Source: Fremontodendron californicum
Lineage: Eukaryota > Streptophyta > Magnoliopsida > Malvales > Malvaceae
Length of the DNA stretch: 64,000 nucleotides
Assembly: GCA_030761205.1 (NCBI GenBank)
Contig: JAULJL010000025.1
Coordinates: 1,684,001-1,748,000, forward strand
Direction of reading: 5' to 3'
Position 1 is the stretch's first letter, and every line of letters begins with the position of its first letter. Shown here piece by piece: positions 23,712-34,680 of this stretch. A model generated the notes under the pieces. It saw only the letters and a program-made list of their open reading frames with translations, made no database searches and was not told where the DNA came from. The translations under genes and the position numbers were made by a program.

Positions 23712-26700
23712 ATGATGAAGAATAAAAGAGCAAGGACGAGTGTGGACAAGGCGGTGGTTAATGTTTGGCAGCGGGAAGTCGGGGAACTCTCGACTAGGAA
23801 TTTCGCCCACCGGCTTGCTGCTTCCGAGGTCTAACTCTTTATTCTTATCCTGGATAACGTTATCCCCGTTTTTCTCTCTCTTGTTCTTCCACAAAAGTAG
23901 TCCCTTTTTTTTTCCCTTAATAAAGATCTTTATTTTTTTTTTGGTGATGTCTTCCAATTGTTTTTAATGGGTGAGTTGATTAGCGATTAGTTATTCATGA
24001 AACTGATACTGGGTAAGTACATTTATTGTTGTGATTTAATTTAAGGTAGTTTTGATTGATGGTAGGTAGATTTTAGTTGATTTTGTTAATTTGTAACTTT
24101 CATTGATCTGGGATTTGAAAAATAAATGATGGGTGACAAATCATGAGAATTACTGATAGGAAAAGCAATGATAAAAATGTCTTCTTTGACAAGTATTGTA
24201 TCAGAACATTTTGATCTTTTTCTTTCAAATTTCCTACCAAATATCAATATTTTTTTATAGGAACTGTAATAGTTAACTGAGAAATTCCAATGTCAGCATT
24301 TTTCTTTTGAACAGCTGTAATTGTTGGTAGTCTTTTTTTTTATAGCTGAGGTTGCCAGGGTTTGATCCCTGGTCAAAGGAACTAAGAGTCCAGCGCTCGA
24401 CCAATACACCACATGGCTTATACACTGTCATTTGATGTAATTGTTGTTAATTAGCATTAGCTCCTTCTGCAAACTTGTGTGTTAATGTTTTGAATGAATG
24501 GACATGCTTATTACATTGTTTTGGATTGCTAATGTGGTTATAATATAAGTGAGACAGACCAGAGAGCAAATGCCTAAAAGGTGGAAATACAAACTTGCTA
24601 TCCTTTATAAATTTCTATGTTGCAGTAGGTTTTGATTAGTTAATTTGTTTTATGTTCCAGGATCTTGTGCTCCGACTTGACATTTACAAGAAACTTGAAA
24701 AGCATCGAGGTTGTGTGAACACTGTGAGCTTTAATGCTGATGGTAACATTTTAGTCTCTGGCTCTGATGACAAGCGGGTTATACTATGGGATTGGGAAAC
24801 TGGTCATGCCAAGCTTGCTTTCCAATCAGGTCATGTCAACAATGTTTTCCAAGCAAAAATCATGCCTTACACAGATGATCGCAGCTTGGTTACCTGTGCT
24901 GCTGATGGTCAGGTGAATTTCTTATTCAGGCATGCAATGTTTTTCTAAAATTTGTTAGGACCAATTTAGAAAATTCCTCTGTGCTATTGATCAGTTTTCT
25001 ACATGAACCTTGCCCCTTTGAGTGCAAATGTTGATGGTTTTAGTATATCATAAAAATACATTTGTTGATAAATGATTAAACATAATTTTCTGGAGCCAGG
25101 AAGTAAAGGTAGTTCCATTCAAGTCCTCATTACACAGTATGAAAGACTTTATGTCAGTTTATTTTTGTAAAGATAAAATTGTATATAGGATTTGTATTTA
25201 TTTTTTGATACTAAATTATGGCAACCCTTGAGTTGGTCTACAAAGTCCTTAAATTTGAACGAGTTGGCTCATAATAAGTCAAACCAATCTTTTCTCTTTC
25301 TTTGAATGCAATGTGTAAGTTAAAAAGCTAAGTTTTCCTAATTTTTCTCCATCCTTTTCTCTATATGCAAAAGATTTTAAGTTTTAATCTATCAATATTA
25401 TGAATTCTTTCAACTCTCTGTTATATATTATGTGGTGAAAAGTAACAAAGTACCAAATTTTCTGTTAAACTGCAAAATTTTTATCTTCCCAGGATGAGCA
25501 TTATTGCATCTACTTTCTGTCTCTTTTTTCATTTAGAAGGAAAATGAGGCTTAAATGAAAAAAGTATGCTAAGCAGCTAACCTTTAGCATGTGCTTAAGC
25601 AAAGACCTCCGTATAGTGAATTTTTAAGGAGTTTTTATCCTAATTGAGAACTATTTCTTAATTGTAGGTTCGACATGCTCAAATTTTGGAACGTGGTGTC
25701 GAAACTAGGCTGCTGGCCAAACATCAGGGACGAGCTCATAAATTGGCCATTGAACCAGGAAGCCCTCATATATTTTACACTTGCGGTGAAGATGGATTAG
25801 TTCAGCATGTGAGTTGTGTTTAACTGCAAAGCCACCATTATTTTAGTTGATAATTTACGAACATTTATGGGATTGAAGAAGCAAAAACGGTTGGTTAGAA
25901 AAAACTTTTATTAAGTCATACGTGACTGAGTTGGACAACCTTTTGAGGAGTTTAATTTTGATATCAGGTTGTCTGCAATTGATTATTTTCTTGTCCTCTT
26001 ATGTTTTTCTACCTATTTTTCTTATCACATGGCTGTTTGCCAGAGAAAGTGGTGTCTTAAATGGAAGAACATAATCTCAACGCAGCATTCTCATGTTATT
26101 GTTCTCTTATTTTTGTTGTATGATAACCTTTCCTCTAATAATCTGATTTTTTTTTCTTCTGGATTTTAATATAGCTTACTTATACCCTGTTACACTATCA
26201 CTTGCATTTCAGATTGATCTTCGAACTGCAGCAGCTACAGAACTTTTCACATGCCATCCAATTGATGATAGCAGGGCTTACATGCCAGTTGTCCGTCTCA
26301 ATGCTATTGCAATTGATCCAAGGAACCCAAATCTCTTTGCAGTTGCAGGATCGGATGAGTATACTCGCCTTTATGATATTCGCAAATATAAGTGGGATGG
26401 CTCAACTGATTTTGGTCAACCTACAGATTATTTTTGCCCTCCTCATTTGATTGGTAATGATCAAGTTGGAATAACAGGCTTGGCCTTCTCAGATCAGAGT
26501 GAGCTTCTCATCTCCTACAATGATGAGTTCATCTATCTCTTTACACGGGATATGGGACTGGGGCCCAATCCAGTCCTATCATCTCCATTATCTGCATGTA
26601 GTGAAGCAAGTGAAATGGGACTTGATCACTCAGCTTTGTCAGCATCAGCTATGGATGCTGATGAAAAAGCTATTCCTCAAGTTTATAAGGGACATAGAAA

Positions 26701-28332
26701 TTGTGAGACGGTGAAAGGTGTGAGCTTCTTTGGACCTAAATCTGACTATGTGGTTAGTGGATCTGACTGTGGCCGAATATTTATTTGGAAGAAGAAAGGC
26801 GGAGAGCTCGTTCGTGTTATGAAAGCAGATAAGGATGTTGTCAACTGTATCGAGTCTCATCCTCATACCACAGTTCTTGCTAGCAGTGGAATCGAGACTG
26901 ACATCAAGATATGGACTCCAAAGGCTATTGATAAACCTACTCTTCCAACAAACATTGGACAGGTATATCTTGTCCTTCTAATCTCTTACAGAAACAAAAA
27001 TATGAAAAGAAAAAAAAAAGAGAATAACACCAGTATTACTTTTTGGGTTATAAATATGGTAGCTTAAGACATCAAATGCATTTTGCTTCATAAACATGCT
27101 GCTTGACACTTGGATAAAACGGTGGAAACATCCCAGACCCTTGTTCTTTATTGTTTCTCTCTCCTCCAATAGAGACAAGTATTTATGATTTGGTTCAAGA
27201 TATAGAAGTACCTGTTACAATGTGATTTTGGTATTTTAGTTCTTAAAAAAATCTGTTATGAGAGGAGGGAAGAGGGTGTTGGATTTGGATTTGGACTTGC
27301 GATATAGTAAACTAAGGTCCAATGGCTTTTAGCAGGGTTTTCTTTAGTTTTTTCTGAGAAATAAAATACTTTGTAATCTCTTTCAGTCGACCCATCCTGG
27401 CATGCTAAAATATTCATGTACTCCTAGGAATTCTGCAAATGGTAGGAAATCTGACATGCATTTTAGATGCCAAGGTAGCTTACCATCTAGCATCCCAGGA
27501 ATGTTTGAATTTAATGCCAACATTGGCTTTCTGTTCTTAATCATGTAAATTCACTTGGATTGGTTGGCAATATCCATTCTAAAGATTTATGAGAAGCAGA
27601 GGAGCTGATCTCTCTGCCATTACTTCTTTGCAAAAGGTTCTGAAACCAAGCTCTCTTTCGTTTCTTGTCATTTGCTGCATTCAACAAGGATGATGATGAT
27701 GATAATGATTTTTTTGATGTTGATGATGATGACTACGAGGAGGAGGACGGCAATGAGGAAGATGACCTTGAAGATGATTATGATGACATCGATGATGATG
27801 ATAATGTCGACGATGATGGCGAGTGCAATGAAGATGATAGCAATCTATGTTGCTCCGACTTTTCATTTTTCTTGAAGTATCCGTGTCTGACACCCTTGTC
27901 CAACGCATTTTCGGACATGGGTATGGGGATATGACCCTCCAAATACATGGAAATCTTAGAAAAAATTGAACATACCTGTGTCCGACACTCACACTCGAGT
28001 CCGAGTAACATAGATAGCAATGACAATTCTAAAAAATTTCTTGGCAGTTATAATGATGGTAATTATAATGATGATTGTAATTTTGCATTTTCTGTGGCCA
28101 GATCAAACCAAAACCTAGGAGGTGGATGCACCTAGTAACTACACCGCAAGACCTGATGTTGCACTTATTTTCACTGCAAAGGCGGGGGAGTACTAGCCCA
28201 GAACAGAACGGGGAAAACTCATCGGCGGCCGGCCTGGAACTTCTAGAACTTATATCGACATTCAATGCCAACAGTGATGCTTCTTCAGATGATGGAGGGA
28301 ATGCCTCTGGTCCATTGGACTTGTTTAGTTGA
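23712..28332 (+). CDS. DCAF8-like WD40 repeat protein (496 aa by the simplest model)
   Basis: Exons 23712-23828, 24661-24912, 25668-25808, 26213-26962 and 28102-28332 all join in phase 0 and give 496 residues. The protein starts MMKNKRARTSVDKAV and has WD repeats: KHRGCVNTVSFNADGNILVS and VILWDWETG in exon 2, AHKLAIEPGSPHIFYTCGEDG in part in exon 3, LYDIRKYKW and GRIFIWKKKGGELV in exon 4. The last exon encodes a C-terminal tail with DLMLHLFSLQRR and a serine-rich end. The family (plant relatives of human DCAF8) is thought to serve as substrate receptors of CUL4-DDB1 ubiquitin ligases; IDLRT and LYDIRK are DWD-box-like. The intron 26963-28101 contains an acidic open stretch (27689-27844) that could be an alternative or former exon and is interrupted by a MITE. 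Confidence 0.88.
24351..24416 (-). repeat. tRNA-derived SINE fragment in intron 1 of the WD40 gene
   Basis: On the minus strand the sequence has an A-box-like TGGTCGAGCGC and a B-box-like GGGATCAAACCC at tRNA spacing, with CTCTTAG where the anticodon loop would be, and a short A-run after it. It looks like a SINE head or tRNA pseudogene rather than a working tRNA, because no acceptor stem pairs. Confidence 0.5.
27689..27844 (+). other. Acidic open stretch, candidate alternative exon of the WD40 gene
   Basis: After a good polypyrimidine tract and AG (27687-27688) the frame continues in phase 0 from exon 4 and encodes about 52 residues that are almost all Asp and Glu, with a few Asn, Phe and Tyr. 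It is cut at 27844 by a MITE insertion, which brings an in-frame stop 90 bases later. I see no downstream donor in the right phase to reach the last exon, so it may be a retired exon or merely a GAT-rich simple sequence in an intron. Confidence 0.3.
27845..28013 (+). mobile_element. hAT-like CTATGTT MITE, copy 1 (169 bp)
   Basis: Ends are CTATGTTGCTCCGACT and (reverse complement of the right end) CTATGTTACTCGGACTC, with repeated GTGTCCGACAC motifs inside. The 8-bp target-site duplication ATAGCAAT is perfect (27837-27844 and 28014-28021). It sits in the last intron of the WD40 gene, directly after the acidic stretch. Confidence 0.88.
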
Positions 28333-29112
28333 ATGATATCATGTTGTGGGCAAACCATTAGTAATTGTACATAACATAGGGCTTTAAACTATACATTGTG
28401 TGGGATTTTACAGTTTTTTATGTCCACTGCTTCTTTTATTAGATATATATTTAACTTCTTTCTCTTTTATTTACAAATTTTCCAGTCTACAGACATCTTG
28501 GAGGATTTACTCCGAACAAGGTAACCAAGTTTGAATATTAGATCCGTATTTAGAGGTTACAACCCTTCTCCATAACGAAATTTGATTCAGTCGCATACTT
28601 CAACCACCATTTTGTTAAGAAGAGTTGAGTTCTTAGCATGTAATTTTACAAAATTTAAACCACCAAACTTATAAAAGCTATAAATTAGATATTATTTGAA
28701 TCCGGAGTTTAATTCAGTTAATTTATTAAAACATCTTAAAAAGTGACATTCAGCATGCTTATAATTTTTTTCTCAATTCTTAAGCTGCGAACTTAAATGT
28801 AATTAAAAAAAAAAAAACTAACAAATCCGAAATTATATAAACTTCACAACAAAATGACAATTTCCATTCTCCTCTGAAATCAAGTATGTTGAACTGTTGA
28901 ACCTTGAATATTTCGATAATATTTTCTCTGTACTTACACATGCAAAAAAGCCACAAAAAAAAAAAAAAGAGAAAAAACTGTCCAAGAGAAAATGAAAAAC
29001 CCATAAAGAATCTCTATTTTACAAATTGAACCAATAGCTACCGGTCGAATCTCAACCTCCCCTGAGATAGAGAAGGAAAAAAAAAAATAGCGAGCTGCCA
29101 TCTCAGTTTCAG
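28333..29112. other. 3' UTR of the WD40 gene and intergenic DNA
   Basis: AT-rich sequence with poly-A runs. It is likely to include the 3' ends of the WD40 gene (+) and of the small minus-strand gene that follows. No further gene is seen. Confidence 0.5.
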
Positions 29113-29415
29113 TCAACTTAATTTGTCTTCATCATCGTCCTCCTTGGCGTTCCTCCAAACGACATCATATAGCCACAAAACGCACCCACATTCACCGCAA
29201 CACCTTTCCTTAAACCTCCCAAACAAACCCTTTTCTCCGACCTCCGGTTGACTCGACATGGGCTGCAAATAAGCCAACGCAGCATGCTAAACAAGTGGAT
29301 TCTTGATGGGAATTTCATGCCAACTCGAATTACGTGTCGGTGAATTGATCGCTGGCGGTGATGTAGGCAACAAGTCTTTCAAACTCGTGTAAGAAACCGA
29401 CTGTATCGTGATCAT
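29113..29415 (-). pseudogene. Small unknown plant protein, 100 codons with in-frame TAG at codon 43
   Basis: The minus strand from ATG at 29415 reads MITIQSVSYTSLKDLLPTSP... then SSWHEIPIKNPLV, a TAG (29287-29289), and continues in the same frame HAALAYLQPM, GLFGRF, CCGECGCVLWLYDVVWRNAK and an acidic tail to TGA at 29113. Codon use and composition are gene-like on both sides of the stop and very unlike the AT-rich flanks. The frame is otherwise open for 100 codons. I do not recognise a function; the C-terminal half has a cysteine cluster CCGECGC and a Trp-rich helix-like end. The stop is one base from AAG (Lys). It may be a recent nonsense allele, a sequencing error or a pseudogene. Confidence 0.6.
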
Positions 29416-30490
29416 CTCTTATGTCTGAAATCTGAGATAAACTGAAGCCGTTGTGTAAGAGAAAAGCTGGTGTGAATGAGAATGATCAAGATTTAGGTTG
29501 GCTTCTTTGTTTGTATTTGAATTTGGGTCTTCAATTATGAGAGTGTCGGTATCCATGAATCAATAATGAAACAAAAGAATTTATTTTTATTGACACAATA
29601 ATTGCTAATTGCTATATTTGGAGGGTAAAATGTTTTGGTTTAAGCTTTGTAGCTTGGTGGTTTACGTAGGTAATTAGATATAATACTTAATAGTTAATAC
29701 TCTAGATTTAAGATTGAACAAATTGAAAGGAAAAATTAATGGGTTTTTTATTTTATTGGAGGAATTTTCTGGGAATGGCAAAGACAGAGAGAGTTGATCT
29801 TTAAGGTTATTGTCTTTTGTTTTGAGGGAAGCGGGAGGGAGATGAAGCGTAATTCACGCGCAAGGTTAGAGCGTTTGGTGAAACGAACCAGTAGATTAAT
29901 AACATTTGTCGAACAGAGAACTAACAATGCTTGTCTAATTCTAACTGCGCGTGGAGGAAAATCAAGACATTTTGGAATTACAACGTAGTTTTGGATTCTG
30001 TTTTGTTTGTTCTTCCATTTACTACTTTCTTGTATTCAAATCAAAACCAAACTCATAATTACCTATGGGAAATCTCTCTCAACTCTCAAGAAATACAATT
30101 TTAAGCAAACTCATTGCTCTTTGACCATTTAAAGAAGAAAGCCTAAATGATTATAAACTAAGCCAGCAGACTTACATTTATGTTTCAGTCATAAAACGAC
30201 AACTTTAATATAATAAGATGACACTTTTTGTAATACGTAGTCTGAATCAGCAAAATTGTAAGCCACCAAAATGTTTGTGGTTTGAAGCAAAGGCAATGAC
30301 CTATTAAGAGAAAGATATCCCTATCTCCAAATCAAGATTTGAGAAATCTCTTCTTTCCTTATTTTCCAATAGTTACTTAACGGGCAAATTTTGTGCATAT
30401 TATAATTTCTAATTTTATAATGTTCTTTTAATACGTATATTAATTTAGACTTCAGAATACAAAAATATTTTTTAATTTTACTCAATCAAG
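29416..30490. other. Intergenic DNA
   Basis: The first 150 bases are likely the promoter and 5' UTR of the minus-strand gene. The rest is AT-rich with no supported gene; an open frame at 29794-29988 has no recognisable content. Confidence 0.45.
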
Positions 30491-30850
30491 TTTAAACATT
30501 GAAAGAAAAATTAAAAGCTTAATCCAATTGATTCATACACCCACATTTAAGAGGTGAATTCAATAAATTTAAGGTTCGAATCTCATGAAAGAGTTATCTT
30601 GAAATTGACAACCACCATGGATTTAGAAGTGGGCAAAGTCAATAGTAAAACCCGAGCATTTGGTTCAGTTTTAAACATTTGAAAGAAAAATCCAAAGCTT
30701 AATCTAATTGATTCATACAATCACATTTAAGAGGTGAATTCAATAAATTTTTAAAATTCGAATCTCATGGAAGAGTTATCTTGATATTGGCAACCACCAT
30801 GGATTTAGAAGTGGGCAAAGTCAATATTAAAACCCGAGCATTTGGTTCAG
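30491..30850 (+). repeat. Tandem duplication of a 180-bp SINE-like unit
   Basis: Two units (30491-30670 and 30671-30850) match closely. Each carries AGCTTAATCYAATTGATTCA, then a B-box-like TTCGAATCTCATG, then a shared tail ending CCCGAGCATTTGGTTCAGTT. The layout resembles a tRNA-derived SINE head. Weaker relatives lie at about 47645-47735 and 51435-51520. Confidence 0.65.
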
Positions 30851-30906
30851 TTGGTTGATGCATAATCCTTCGGCTCAAAGGGCAGTGTTCGAATCCCTTT
30901 TCTCAA
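30836..30906 (+). repeat. tRNA-derived SINE head (plus strand)
   Basis: TGGTTCAGTTGG fits a Pol III A box and GTTCGAATCCC a B box at tRNA-like spacing, beginning CCCGAGCAT. It overlaps the end of the tandem duplication. Together with the minus-strand head at 30957-31031 it forms a convergent pair. Confidence 0.55.
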
Positions 30907-30956
30907 AATTATCAAAAATTGTTTCTTTTTATATCAAAAATTGTTTCTTTTTATTT

Positions 30957-31031
30957 GGGGAAAGTGAGTCGAACCCTGCTCTTTGGATAAGAGGAACATG
31001 CACAAACCACTGAGCCAAAGACTCGGGTGCA
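30957..31031 (-). repeat. tRNA-derived SINE head (minus strand)
   Basis: On the minus strand TGCACCCGAGTC is followed by A-box-like TGGCTCAGTGG and B-box-like GGTTCGACTC. No complete tRNA fold is evident. It faces the plus-strand head across a spacer with a 20-bp-scale direct repeat (ATCAAAAATTGTTTCTTTTT). Confidence 0.55.
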
Positions 31032-32391
31032 TTAGAAATTGTTTTGATCATATGTCTAAATGATGATTTTGAAGTCTAACCTTCTATCTTGGGATCCCTC
31101 TGAAGTCTAAACTTAATCTTAACCAAATCTTAAGCCCAATCCTTGTACAAAAAGAAATACTAAAGCCCAATCCTGAAGCCACGAATGGAACACAAGAAAT
31201 GGTCCCTTTTGAGTGACCGTTTCCAAAATCGAAATGGTTCGTTCTCAATCTTCTCATGCAATCCTATCTTTTTGGAGACAGTAATTAAACTGTGGTTGCT
31301 CATTTTAAGGAGAAATGTAGAAACAAACCGCCATGGAATTTTCTGAGAGAAGAATATTTCTTTGCTTTGTCGAAAACAAATCAGAAAAAGAAACAGGAAT
31401 CCAATGCAGCCCATTCTTCTCATCTTATAGTTAATTTGGCATCACGAGAACCGTCGGATCAGATCGTTTATTCAAAACCCAGACTCGCTTTTGTTGAGAT
31501 CTGATTCCAGATTTTGTCTACCAGCTTTCCCTCGGTGTCTTGTTCTCTGGTAGAGATCGAAAAAGACATGTTCAAGAGGAGAGGACACGTGATACGCTAA
31601 TCTTTTTTGTCACGTTTCTCTCGTGCTGACAAATCCACTGCCTCTTGGCTAAACTCTTATCAACTACCCAGAAGAAAAAAAAATACCCAATGCAATTGCA
31701 ACCACTTCTTCTTTTTTCATGGTTAGTTTCAATGTCTTGCGCTTTCTGATTTCATAATTCTTGGACGTTCTGGGTTCTTTTGAGTTATAAAGGTACCCTT
31801 TTTTTTGGGTTCTTTTCAAATTGTCTTTTCTATTTTAAGGGTTGTTTTGGGATTTTCTCTTTGATTCAATTTTTTGGGGTGTGAATTAGAATTTTTATTT
31901 GGTGTATGAAATATGGAATTTATTTAATGAAATTGGCTAAAGGTGTAATTTTTTGCCAGAAATGGGATTGTGGAAAGCAATTTACATTTGATATTTTGAG
32001 TTGTATCTATTCTGTGATAAATTTTTGTTGAAAGATTTGCTTAATTAGTTGGAAGCATGCCTGCTAGGAAATTGACTCAAAAGCTGTTCATTAATATCTC
32101 TATTTGCTATTAGGTTAAGCAGACATGGAGTTTACTTTACGAATCTATGGCATACTTTTCTCTATGTTAAAACTGTTTGTTGCTTCCATTGTTTATTACT
32201 TGTGTTGTCTTGAATTATGTAAGACGATGAGATGCAGTGTCTTAGTTTTTATTTTATTTTATGCTATCATTGTTATTAAGTCTACCATAATCTGAACCTA
32301 TAAGTACCACATTTCCCCAAACAATGTGTTTAGATTTGAATGTTGCTTGCAGAAACAGAGAAGCTTATTAACTAGGCAAACCTCGGCTGAA
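31032..32391 (+). promoter_or_regulatory. Upstream region, 5' UTR and UTR intron of the transporter gene
   Basis: A G-box CACGTG lies at 31586-31591 in GGACACGTGATA. A TTGCTTGCAG acceptor ends at 32352, 40 bases before the start codon, so the leader is probably split by an intron of about 0.6 kb. No other gene is seen. Confidence 0.4.
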
Positions 32392-33786
32392 ATGGTGGAG
32401 CCAAGCAGTGCCGAGTATGTGGAATTGGGAGAACGTTCTTCCCCCAAGCTAGATAAGTACCAAAAGGTTTCTATTATACCTCTTGTCTTCTTGATCTTCT
32501 ATGAGGTCTCTGGGGGGCCTTTTGGTGTTGAAGATAGTGTTCAGGCAGCTGGTCCCCTTTTAGCACTTCTTGGATTTTTGCTGGTTCCGTTCATATGGAG
32601 TGTCCCGGAGGCGTTAATAACAGCAGAATTAGGTACAATGTTCCCAGAAAACGGCGGTTATGTTGTCTGGGTGTCATCAGCTTTGGGCCCTTATTGGGGT
32701 TTCCAACAAGGCTGGATGAAATGGTTAAGTGGGGTTATTGATAATGCTTTGTACCCGGTGTTATTTCTGGACTACCTGAAATCGGCTATCCCAGCTTTGG
32801 AAGGAGGTCTGCCGAGGACAATAGCTGTGTTGGTTTTGACCCTAGCTCTCACTTATATGAGTTACAGAGGTTTAACCATAGTGGGATGGGTGGCAATATT
32901 ACTTGGGGTGTTTTCACTTCTCCCTTTTATTTTCATGGGAATTGTGGCAATTCCCAAACTGAAGCCTTCAAGGTGGCTTGTGGCAGACCTTGGTCATATA
33001 GACTGGGGTTTATACTTAAATACTCTATTTTGGAATCTAAACTATTGGGACTCCATTAGCACTCTTGCAGGAGAGGTGGAAAATCCAAGTAAAACTCTTC
33101 CGAAAGCTCTTTTTTGTGCTCTTATCTTAGTTGTTTTCGGATACTTTTTCCCCCTTTTGATTGGTACTGGGGCAATTCCACTTGATCGGCAGCTGTGGAC
33201 TGATGGATATTTCTCGGACATTGCTAAAATGCTTGGAGGTGTCTGGCTGCTAACATGGATTCAAGCAGCAGCTGCTCTATCAAACATGGGAATGTTTCTT
33301 GCTGAGATGAGTAGCGATTCCTTCCAGCTCGAAGGAATGGCATCTCGAGGGATGCTTCCCGAGCTCTTTGCAAAGAGGTCTCGCTATGGAACCCCTCTGG
33401 TCGGAATTTTATTCTCTGCATCTGGTGTTTTACTACTGTCATGGTTGAGCTTTCAAGAGATAGTAGCAGCAGAGAACTTCTTATACTGTTTCGGAATGAT
33501 CATGGAGTTTATAGCATTTGTGAAGCTAAGGATAGACCATCCAGCAGAATCAAGGCCATTCAAGATACCTGTCGACACGGCTGGAGCAATTTTAATGTGT
33601 ATCCCTCCTACCCTATTAATTCTTGTGGTTTTAGCCTTTGCATCTCTCAAAGTCATGGTAATTAGCATGGTAGCTGTGATAATCGGTCTTGTTGTTGAGC
33701 CTTGTCTAAGGTATTCAGAGAAAAAAAGATGGTTCAGATTCTCCATGAATGCTGACATCCACGATTTTCATTCTGTCTATCAGTAG
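32392..33786 (+). CDS. PUT-type polyamine/amino-acid transporter (464 aa)
   Basis: A single coding exon encodes an APC-superfamily permease. Conserved family blocks are visible: LIFYEVSGGPFGVEDSV at the first membrane segment, EALITAELGTMFPENGGYV, GFQQGWMKWLSGVIDNALYP, LFWNLNYWDSISTLAGEVEN, SNMGMFLAEMSSDSFQLEGM and LSWLSFQEIVAAENFLYCFG. About twelve hydrophobic segments are present and the length is normal. Plant relatives (PUT/LAT family, including RMV1) are proton-coupled importers of polyamines and paraquat at the plasma membrane, ER or Golgi; the exact substrate here is inferred. I chose the ATG at 32392 (MVEPSSAEYVELG) because the in-frame ATG at 32326 lies upstream of a likely splice acceptor at 32352. 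The lack of introns in the coding region is usual for this family. Confidence 0.94.
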   Translation: MVEPSSAEYVELGERSSPKLDKYQKVSIIPLVFLIFYEVSGGPFGVEDSVQAAGPLLALLGFLLVPFIWSVPEALITAELGTMFPENGGYVVWVSSALGPYWGFQQGWMKWLSGVIDNALYPVLFLDYLKSAIPALEGGLPRTIAVLVLTLALTYMSYRGLTIVGWVAILLGVFSLLPFIFMGIVAIPKLKPSRWLVADLGHIDWGLYLNTLFWNLNYWDSISTLAGEVENPSKTLPKALFCALILVVFGYFFPLLIGTGAIPLDRQLWTDGYFSDIAKMLGGVWLLTWIQAAAALSNMGMFLAEMSSDSFQLEGMASRGMLPELFAKRSRYGTPLVGILFSASGVLLLSWLSFQEIVAAENFLYCFGMIMEFIAFVKLRIDHPAESRPFKIPVDTAGAILMCIPPTLLILVVLAFASLKVMVISMVAVIIGLVVEPCLRYSEKKRWFRFSMNADIHDFHSVYQ

Positions 33787-34464
33787 TGTAACAAAAATCA
33801 TGAATTATGAAATTGCAATTTTTTTTTTCTTTTCCATTTTCCTTTGCGTCTGAAATGTGAACATAAACTCTGAGCCTTCATTTCTGCTATATGCTTTTGC
33901 ATATTTTTAGATGCTTAACTTAGCAAGCTGTTGGAGTTTGGTCATATGCTTAATTCATTGTACAATTACATCTCAGAATCGCATAGCTGTTACCTTTGGC
34001 ATGAATTAAAATGGAATGATAACCTTTGAGTTTGATTCTGCTCACTATGAAAGGCTAAAACCATATTCTTGCTATAATTGTTGATTGGCCGGCCAGCTTA
34101 AACTTTACTCTTTTTTTTTTTTTTTTTTTTTTAATTTGAGGGAAAGGGGATGAGTGATTGAGTGTCCTACACCAAACCCAATTTGCAATTTTTTGCACAG
34201 TGTTCATCGGATTCAAGATGAGAATAGAATATGAATACATATATGATATTTTAAAATCTTTTTTCTTATATTTAGAAGATCGTATATACTACTACTATTA
34301 TTTCAGTATGCTCTCTGTGTCACCAAATATAAGGAATTCGTTTGGAATGTAAATTTGAAATGAGAAATTATAGGATTTCTTTCTTTTTGGATTGTACTAT
34401 AGCAATTCCGTTACATTTTGGATTTGGGAAAACTATGAAATTCATCCCAAAAGGCTAAAACCTC
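33787..34464. other. 3' UTR of the transporter and intergenic DNA
   Basis: AT-rich with a long T-run at 34109-34132. No gene is seen. Confidence 0.5.
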
Positions 34465-34680
34465 TCACTTGCGAGCTACCGAAGATCTTTGTTTGCATTT
34501 ATGGTTTTCATGGGCGTTTGGATCGTCTTTGCGTTTACCGGGGTGAAGATCGTGGGCGTTTTCTCTGTAACCTTTGTTGATTTCTTTTGGGGTTAAATTG
34601 GCTCCTTCCTCGCCGGAAGGTAAGCCCAGGACGCTGTAATGGTCAACGTCCATGGCTGATTCTAATTCGAAAGAAACCAA
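34465..34680 (-). pseudogene. J-domain fragment of a DNAJC17-like protein, decayed
   Basis: The minus strand encodes 71 residues including DHYSVLGLPSGEEGANLT and an E-I-x-K-x-Y-R segment, a recognisable J-domain of the DNAJC17 type. The catalytic HPD tripeptide reads HPG, which should abolish stimulation of Hsp70. The domain then loses similarity after NAHENHKCKQ and stops; the rest of the J-domain and the usual RRM region are missing. No introns are seen. It is best read as a truncated, probably retro-copied, pseudogene sitting in the upstream region of the DUF616 gene. Confidence 0.7.

Noticed and set aside
24351..24416. Functional tRNA gene on the minus strand
   Set aside because: A- and B-box-like sequences are present but no acceptor stem pairs, and an A-run follows, so it is a SINE or tRNA relic.
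27672..27992. Met-rich and His-rich open frames overlapping the acidic stretch
   Set aside because: They are other-frame readings of the GAT-rich repeat; only the Asp/Glu frame is in phase with the WD40 exons.
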